Part shown: positions 33,601 through 42,600 of the stretch, piece after piece
Layout of the letters: each line of letters opens with the position of its first letter
Numbering within the stretch: position 1 is the first letter of the stretch
Assembly (NCBI GenBank): GCA_012184525.1
Contig: WOFQ01000024.1
Coordinates: 186,001 to 250,000 of the forward strand
DNA length: 64,000 nucleotides
Direction: 5' to 3'
From: Xenoacremonium recifei
Lineage: Eukaryota > Ascomycota > Sordariomycetes > Hypocreales > Nectriaceae
The notes under the pieces: generated by a model
What the model saw: the letters and a program-made list of their open reading frames with translations, nothing else
The model's database searches: none
Told to the model about the DNA's origin: nothing
Position numbers and translations under genes: made by a program

Positions 33601-36600
33601 GAGCTCCCAGTCGAAGAGAGTACCGAGCAGGCGCCTGAGTCAAGTGAGAAGATCGATGAAACCGTTCATCCAGCTGGTGAACCAGAGCCAACTCCCCAAG
33701 AGGAACAAACCGTCGACCTCTCGAAGCTGTCGAAGAAGGAGAGAAGACGGTTGAAGAAGGAAGGACTTCTTCCTCCTACAACCCAGAATGCTTCATCAGC
33801 TGTCCAGAACAATTCGGAGGAAGCAACCACATCGACAGAGCAAGATGATGGTGTCCAGCAAGAGGACACAGCTAAACGTGAGCTTAGTCCGAAGGAGAAA
33901 GAGGAGGCCCCTACCTTGGATCAACCCGTTGAAGGATCTCAACCGGAAGAAGGCGACCTTGAACCCGTGGATGCCCTTCTTCCGGTTGATGAGTCTGCCA
34001 TACCCTTGGATCTCGAAGAGATTCATATTCATCCTGACACTTCCCCACAAGATGAACAGGAAAAAGCGGCTGATAACCAACCCTCCACAGACACTCCAGC
34101 CGCTCAGGAACCCGAGGAGACTCAGGCCATCGATACCATTGCGGAACCTCCTGTCGACGAGCAGGCCACTCAGCCGCCCACCCCATCGCAAGATGCGGAA
34201 TCTCTCTTCCCTACGAAACTTTCCAAGAAAGACAAGAAGAAGTTGAAGAAGAAGCAGAAGGCGGCGGCGAGTGAAGCTGCAGAGCCAGATTCTGGCATCG
34301 TCACTCCCTCGGAGAACGTCTCGACCGAGCCCTCTACCGACCTGGCAGAACAAACCGACGAGAAGGCCTTGGATCCAAGTGAGATCACTGTCCAGGAGCC
34401 CGAAACGACGGAAACTCCTCTAGAGGCTACCCCTGATGCTGCAACGACCGCCCTTGACGAACCCACCACGATCGAACCCTCCGAACCTGAGCAGTTACCC
34501 ATTTCTAGCCAGGAACCCGAAGCCAAACCTGAAGACGAGGAGGGTGCGTTAAAGATGAAGACATCCGAGAAGGAGCAAGAGAACCAAGAGGCTAAAGAGA
34601 TCGATTATCAAAATCCGCAGGACCCCGAGATACACCTCAAACCGGAGCCGGAACTGGAAAAGCAGGACGACGTCGACGCAAACGCTAATGTCCGAGACCT
34701 TGCACCTTCAGAAGAAGGCGTTAAGGAGGATGTTGCCGCCGAATCCGAAGCTCCCGTCGAGCCCGAGTCTGCACGGGAACCTGAAACGCAACCGGAGGTC
34801 GAACAGCAGGAGGCTGATGAATGGGCGGGTCTTTCAAACAAGGAGAAGAAGAGGAGAAAGAAGGCCAAGGCCAAGGCAGCCAAAGAAGCTCTTGCTGCGG
34901 CAGAGCTGGCTAAGGAAACCGAGACGGCGGCTGAGGAACCCATGGAACCTGTTGAACCTACTGTTGAACCTGAATCGAAAGTTGAGCCTGATATTGAGGC
35001 TACCGAAACTCTTGTTGAGCCTGTACCTTCCCCCGCGGTCGAGCCGGAAGTCGAATCCGTGGCCAAAACGGAGCCTGAGACTACAGCTACCGATACCACT
35101 GTCACTGAGCCCAGTGTTGAGCATGTGAGGGATCTCGAGCCGGAAACTCCTGCGGAGGCAACGGCCGAGCCCGACAAAGTTCCCGAGACAGAGCTCAACC
35201 TTGATAATGAACTATCAATGACACGTGATGGAGATCGACTCGAAGAGGTTGCGACTGAGTCCAAGTCAGAGCAGCAGGCCGAGATCGAAACCCCAGTCGA
35301 GCCCACAGTTGAGCCTGTTGACAAAGATTTATCTGAACATGCACCTGTCTCTATGCCCGATGAGACGGCCGAGCGAGAAGTCAAGGAGCTTGACGAGTCC
35401 GCTGATGGTCAACCACAACCTGTCACCGAGACTGAAGCTGCAAAGGAACTGACCTCTGAGCAAGAAGCTGAAGCTGAATCGGCGCCTGACAAGGAGACCC
35501 AGCTAGCTGAGACTGTACCCGAAAAGGATGCCGAGCCAGTGCCTGAGATTGAACCTTCTGAGGATCTTGCGTCTTCACAGTCAAAGAAGAACAAGAAGAA
35601 AAAGAAGAAGAAGAAGGGCAAATCTCAGGATGACGTGGAAGAAGAGGCCGCTCCAAGCACAGAATCACCCGCAGAGCCTGAAGCTGAAGCTGAAGCCATC
35701 GTCGATGCGCCAGCAGACACTGTTGAGAAAGAGCCTGAGCCCGTCGTTGAGCCCATCAACGAGCCTGAGGCAGAGCTCCCAGAGTCTACAGCCACCCCTC
35801 CAGTTGAAGCTGAGCCTATGTCAGAACCTGCACGCGACGCCGAACTCGAAACCGACGCTGCTGCTCCCGCTGAACTAGACCCCATCCCTGAATCTGTTGC
35901 TGAGGAAGAAGCACAGCCAGAGGTACAGGACGAAGATGAATGGGCTGGGTTGTCAAAGAAGGAGAAGAAGAAGAGAAAGAAGCAGCAGAAGAAGGAAGAG
36001 CGTAAGGCTCTCGAGTCGTCGCAGGAGTTGCAAAAACCCGAGGAGGCCACAACTGCTCCTGAGCCCGGGGAAGAAGCTGCTGTTGAGGTAGTAGCAGAAC
36101 CCGCAACTTTACCTTCGGAGGAGCCTGCCCCTGAGGCTGAGGCTGAGTCTAAAGCTGGAGATGAACGTGCGGATGAGGCTGCTCTGGAATCAGCTACCCC
36201 CCCAGCTGATGAACCAACAATTGAGGTGGAACCCGACGCTCAACAACAACCTCAACCTGAGCAGGAGCATGAGTCGCAACAAGAGTCCGAGCTGCTGGCT
36301 GAAGACGTGGCCGAGCCAGAATCCCTCTCCTCTACTGTAGTCCCCGAGACTACTGTCGAACGTGGTTTAGAGTCTCAGACAAAAATCATGGAGCGCGAGA
36401 CTGAGACACAGGAAGAGCAAGAAATCATAGAGTCTGGAAACGCCCCGGAGACCACCGCTGAGCCAGCCAGCATCCCCGAACCAGAGACCGAGAAGGAAGC
36501 GGAGGACGCTGATGCCAATTTGTCTAAGAAGGCGAAGAAAAAGAAAAAGAAGAAAGGCAGGGCCTCCGCTCTCCAATCGCCTGGCGAGCCTGAGCAGATC

Positions 36601-39600
36601 GATGAGGCTACGGCCGCTCCTGAACTTGAGGTTTCGGAAACTAAGGAGACTTCGGTCGAGCCGGCCGAAGAACCTGATGTTCAAGTCGAGCCAGAGACTC
36701 GAGATCTTCCTACTGAGACTATGGCTGAGCCTGTGATCCCCGGTTCTAAGGTCGTCGATGCAGCAGCTGAATCTACGCCTAAGGAACTAAGCGAAGAACA
36801 AGAACCCGAGGCCGAATTGATCCCAGAGGTTGTCCCTGAATCCGAATCAAATCCTCAGGATGAGGTCGAGGCGACAGAGGCTCAAGCTATTACTGCACCT
36901 ACGGATGTCACTCCTGAGTTGAAGGACGAACCACAGCCCCTTGTTGAGCCTGAACCAGAAGCCGAAGCCTCTACCGACCGTCAAGTTGAGCCTGAAGAGG
37001 AAGATGACTGGGCCAACTTGTCGAAGAAGGAGAGGAGAAAATTGAAGAAAAAGAAGGGCAAAGGCTCTAAGGCCGACTCTCCAGCAGAACCTGCTGAAAC
37101 TCCTGAACTCGATGCCCCTACCGAGCCCGCTGAAGAAACCGAGCCTACGCGTGCTGAAGAGACTTTGACAACTGAAGAGCCAACCCAGCCCATTTCGACG
37201 GAGATCCCTACTGAGTCGAATGACCAGGAGATCGCTGCTACAGCTGAGCTCCCAGAGGTTGAAGATAATCCAGAAGAAATGGAGACTACTGAGACGACAA
37301 AGGAAATCCCACCCGAACCAACGGAGCCTGTTTTGGTGGACTCTTCCTCTCAATTCAAAGAGTCTACTGACTTAGCTGCTACTGAGGAAATCGCTTCTAC
37401 GGAATTGCTAGAGTCAGACAAGCCTGCCGACTCTGACGAGAACGTCGATGACAGCGGTTCTATTCTGCCCGCGGAATCTGCCGAGCCCATGCTTGAGTCT
37501 TCTCCTCTCGAACCTGAACCTGAACTCGAGACGACACCGGCTGCGGATACTCTAGCGCCGAAGTCCAAGAAGAACAAGAAGAAAAAGAAGAAGGGCAAAG
37601 CAGTGGCAGATCAACAAGAGACTCCTGAGGATTCCGAAGCCGTTGTTGAGCCTTCCGTGGAGACTTCTGAGGCTGAACCTGCTCTTGCCGAGACTCAACC
37701 CGAGTTTGAAGCGCAGCCTGGAGCTGAGGTCTCTTTGCCTGAGACTGAGCCTGTTGAACGAGCACCAGAGCCTGAACCTACCTTGGATCGGGAACTTACT
37801 TCTCAGCAAGAATCGGATGAACCACAACAGGCAGTCTCAGAACCAACGCCTGCGTCAAATCTCATGGAAGAAGGAACTCTGCCATCAACGGAAGAGGCGT
37901 CAACTGGTGCCGACGAGCTACTTGCAGAGCCAGAAGTCCAGCCTGCAGCTGCGCCTGACCTGGATGCCAAGGAGGAGGACGAAGCCGAACCTGAACCTGA
38001 ACCTGAGCCTGTTCTCTCTAAGAAAGAGAGGAAAAAGTTGAAGAAGAAGGCTAAGAAGGGCAAGGCGGCTGTCTCCAGCGTGGAAGAAGCTGAACCGGAA
38101 GCTGAAGAAACTGGACAGTCTACGCCTGACGACCAAGAACTACAAAGCCAGGCCTCGCAAGACCGGGATGAACCTCTCACGGAAGATCCGCCTGCCATTG
38201 ATGAACCGGCCAAAGAGGAAGAGCCCATAGTTGCACTTGCACCCGCATTAGCACTGAGCCAGCTCGATGAATCCTCGAAGGTTATTACGAGAGAACCTCC
38301 ACCTGTGGTCGAGTCCGTCCATGAGTCGTCGGAGACCCGACAGGGGGAGCCGAATATCACCGAAGCCACACCCGAAGTCGCGATCTCGGCCAGCGATGAT
38401 CCCAAAGAAGTTGAACCCGCTGAGCTTCTCAACAAGTCCGTCGAGCTTCCGGAGCCCACAGAGCCGACTCAGGCCACTCGGGAGCTAGACGCTGCTCTTG
38501 ATCCGTCTGTGGATCCGGAGGCCGAGGGACTTACAACGCCCCAGGACAGCATTGAACAGCACATGCAGATGACCAAAAAGGACGCACAAGAGACCAATGA
38601 CGAATTCAACGAGCAAGATGCCCAGCCTACAAACCCACCGGATTCCCTGCAACGCGAGGAAAAAGGAGCGGTCAGTCCAACGTCCGCATCCTCCGAAGCC
38701 GGAGACCCTGGTCTGGGGAAGCATCGCGCGTCAGACGACCCACAGGAGCTCGATCAGCTCGAGGACACTCCTAGAGAACTGTTAGAAGAAGCTCAAGAAG
38801 CTCCGGATGTCCCTCGCTCTTCTGTAGTTGATGACTCCAATGAACCATCGTCGACTGACGTAGAAGAAACCGAGCAAGCTGTCAGTGGAACATCGGCTGC
38901 CGCCATCTCAACCGAACAAGACCCATCTGCAGAAGACATGTGGCCCGACAATGGCATTACCAAACGCTCAAAGAAGAACAAGAAGAGCAAGAAGCAAGCG
39001 CGAGCTCAAGCGCTGGCTTTAGAGCAGGCAATTGCCCCAGAAATCGCTCATGTTGAGACGGGCGACGATGACATCGTAATGACTGAAGCGGATGCTATCG
39101 TCGCCAAGGAAGCAGATGAAGATGTTGAGATGAGCGAGCCTGTGCCTGTTTACGATGACACAGCTGAGGCAGAGCTCGAAAGTGCTGAGAAGGATGATGA
39201 ATCTACAAGAGACATTGTCCAGACGGCTACAGACATTCAGGAGCCCATTGAATCTGTTCGAGAGCTTGATCAAGGCCAATCTGAAGAAGCTCCAGCGTCA
39301 ATTGAGGAGCCGGTCACTGCAGAGGAGTCAAGCACTCCCCTCGAGGAGCAAGTTCCTGAATCCGATCCTGTCTCAGAAGAAGCCACACAGGAGATCGACG
39401 ACTGGGCCTCGCCAGCAATGTCAAAGAAAGATAAGAAGAAGGCTAAGAAACTTGCCCGCAAGAAGGCTTTGGCCGAGTCTCTACCAGTCGAGGAGTCCGA
39501 ACCCAGCGTTTCGGAACAACAAGAACCTTCGTCGTCTCAGCTAGTAGACGAATCTGCTCAATCCCGAGAAGTCACCGCATCATCTGAAGAGAAGGAAGAG

Positions 39601-42600
39601 GACTCTACCCCAATCCCAGAGACTGAGGCGTCTCAAGAAGAGCCTGCCCAAGAAGAGGACGATAACTTCTCCGGCTTTGTCTCAAAGAAAAAGAAGAAGA
39701 AGGGTAAGAAGGGCAAAAACAAGGTGGGATCTGGCACCCAAACACCAGCCACTGATGACAGCACGGTGGTCCAAGATGCCCCAGAGCCTGATGTTCTTGA
39801 ATCAGAGTCACTTGATCAACCCGATTCCGCAGTCATGACTACAGAGGAAAATATCATTACAGAACCCACTGAGACATCTGAGTCAACAGAAAAGCCTTCC
39901 ACTTTGGTGGATGAGGATGACGAATGGGCTTTGCCAGTTAAGAGGAAGGGCAAGAAGGGAAAACAAGCAAAGCGAATGGCTGAAAGCGACGATGTGACGC
40001 CTGTCACTGAGGGCTCTGATTCTTCTCCTGTCGTCACTGTACCTTCCGCAAGCCTAGAAGATCCGCCAACGGAAGATATCTATCATGGACCGTCACCAGA
40101 ATCTGAGGAAGTTGAGCCTGTCGCTATCGAAGACACTGCTCGATCCCCGGAAATGGACGATGACGATGACTGGGCATTACCTGTCAAGAGAAAGGGCAAA
40201 CAACCAGAGACACTGCAAGGTACTCTTTCCGACGAGCCTGTGCTCCTAGAGGCGATTGAGGAGGAAGAGGAACCGCGAGACCTCCCGACTGAGAAGCAGC
40301 TACCTCCCGTTGAGTCTATGGCCGAACCGATTACTGCTGCAACGGTGCAGACTCGGGATCAACCCCTTCCCATAGATGTCGACACAGATGTGCACGAGAA
40401 GGCCTCCGGAGATACCCTTGTTGTTCAGCAGCCTACTCCTGAAGCTACACCGGAGCCTGGTGTTGAGTCTGACAAACAGACAGAGGAGATTCTTGGTGAA
40501 ATCTCCGCCAGTGAAGAAGCACCGGAGGCTTCTGGTGACATCACTTGCAGGGACGAAGCCCACGACAGGGACCGCGACGACGATGTTCCTCCAGCAGATT
40601 CTACTCTTGAAAGGGAGGCGCCCCAAGCTTTTGAAGCAGAGGGCGTTGACCTCGCAGACTCGGAACAATCTTCATCTGAGCAGATCACAACACCATTTAG
40701 AAGGGGCGAACAGAACAGAGGGTCAAGATCTGCTAGCAGCTCAGGGAGCATCAGTCCTCGCAGCGATGATGGCGATTTCATGGGCGACTGGTCGACGTCG
40801 CCAAGCTTCAGAGAAGCCAAGACTAGATCCGCGGCGAAGAAATCCAAAGCAGGAAGAAGCGCTGCAGGGCTTGCCCCTGGTAGAGGGCCTTCTACTGTGT
40901 CAACACCAAGCGCGCCGAGGACTCAAGAAGTGTCAAAGTCGTCTTCTCACAAAATGTCATCGGGTGATGTCGCCGCAGTGGCTGCTGCCGCCGCCGCCAC
41001 AGCCGAGGCTCTTGGTGGAAAAAAGAAGGGCAAGGGCAAGAAGAAGATTGTCGACAAGAGAACACAGCAAGATGACGACTTGTTCGACAACGTGGAACTG
41101 TGGGAGAGCGCAGACAAGAAGGCCGTGGAGGACGACAATGATGTTCTACAAGGAGACAGCTCTCTTCACGAGAGAAAGAGGCTCGATGCGCAGATCGACA
41201 ACGATTTCTGGGGTGCAGAGTCCGGGGATGATGAAAAGAAGGCCGAAGGGTCAGATCTTGATGACGACTTCATGAGTGGTGGAGATGACAGACGAGAAAA
41301 GACGAGAGAGATGGTTGACACAACTATGGAGGATGACTTCATGGGCGGTGATGACCACGAAGAGGCGAAGAGAGAGGTTGACACTAAGATGGAGGATGTT
41401 GCCTGGGAGTCAGATGAACAACACGAGGCAGCAACGACAGCTGTCTCTCGGACTCAGGGCCAGGCACAAAGTCAAGCAAAACCACTTGAGGAGTCGACTC
41501 AAGAAGACGACTCTAACAAGGAGAGTGACAAGGAGACAGAAAAGGAGAGCGATAAGGAGACTGAGAAGGAAGAGCGTCAAGATTCAGACAAGAGCAGCGA
41601 CCAAGGCACAGACAACCTCAGCGACAAAGCTCTTAGTGATGTTGAACTTGAAGAGTCTACTCAAGAACAAACAACAAGGAGGATGAGCGAAGACCTCTCT
41701 GACAAGTCAAGCGAAATCGAAGCAGAGAGTGAGGCACCTCGGGAAGAAATAGACCTTCTTGAGGAGCCGATCAAAGACGAAGATTCGGATAAGTTGAGCA
41801 ACAAGCTTGCGGACTCGGACTCAGACGAGAGGAGCGAGAAAGCTCACGAAGAGCTCGTTTTGCCGTCCACCCCAAGGAAAGGTGACGATGTCAAGATGTT
41901 TGACGATGCAAGCGACTCAGAGTCAGGTCAGATGAGCCAGCGAGCACGCGAGGCTGCTTCTCGGCATATATCTGAACATCCTAGCGACTCTGACTCTGAG
42001 GATATGAGCAAGAAGGACGAGGAGAGGATTGTCTTGCCAGCCGACTCAGACGAGGATAAGGAATCTATCAAGGTATTGGACAAGTCAGGCGACACATTAT
42101 CGGAAAAATCCAGCGACGAAGGGTCACAAGATCAAATTGAACTACCAGAGGTCACGGGACGAGACAAGGAATCAGAACAACCCAGTGACACGGACTCTGG
42201 CAAGTCGAGCGGCTCTAGCTTTGTGAAAATTACACACGAGGATCTGGACGAGATGAGCGCCAAGGAGTCTGACAAGTCAAGCGATTCAGACTCTGACAAG
42301 CTGAGTGTCAGGGACTTGGGCAAGGCACACGACAAGGGATTACAACAGCCGGAGGGCAAGGAGTCCGATAAGACAAGCGAGACGGACTCTGACTCGGATG
42401 CAATGATTGTTGATGTCAAGACACGAGGTTTGGAGAAGGCGGCTGCCGTCAAAGATTCCGTCAAGAGGAGCGATACGGATTCCGATTCCGAGGATGACAG
42501 ACACTCGGATAGGATGAGTATTGTGGTCGAAAAGGAGGACGATAAGGATTCTTACAAGTCGAGTGAAGACGACTCGGACAAGATGAGCGACAAGGAATCT

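Noticed and set aside
34608..35384. Antisense ORF of 258 codons within Leashin (and many similar ones, e.g. 27339-28079, 28782-29468)
   Set aside because: They mirror the Glu/Pro/Thr-rich codons of the sense strand and translate to Ser/Gly/Val low complexity with no domain.
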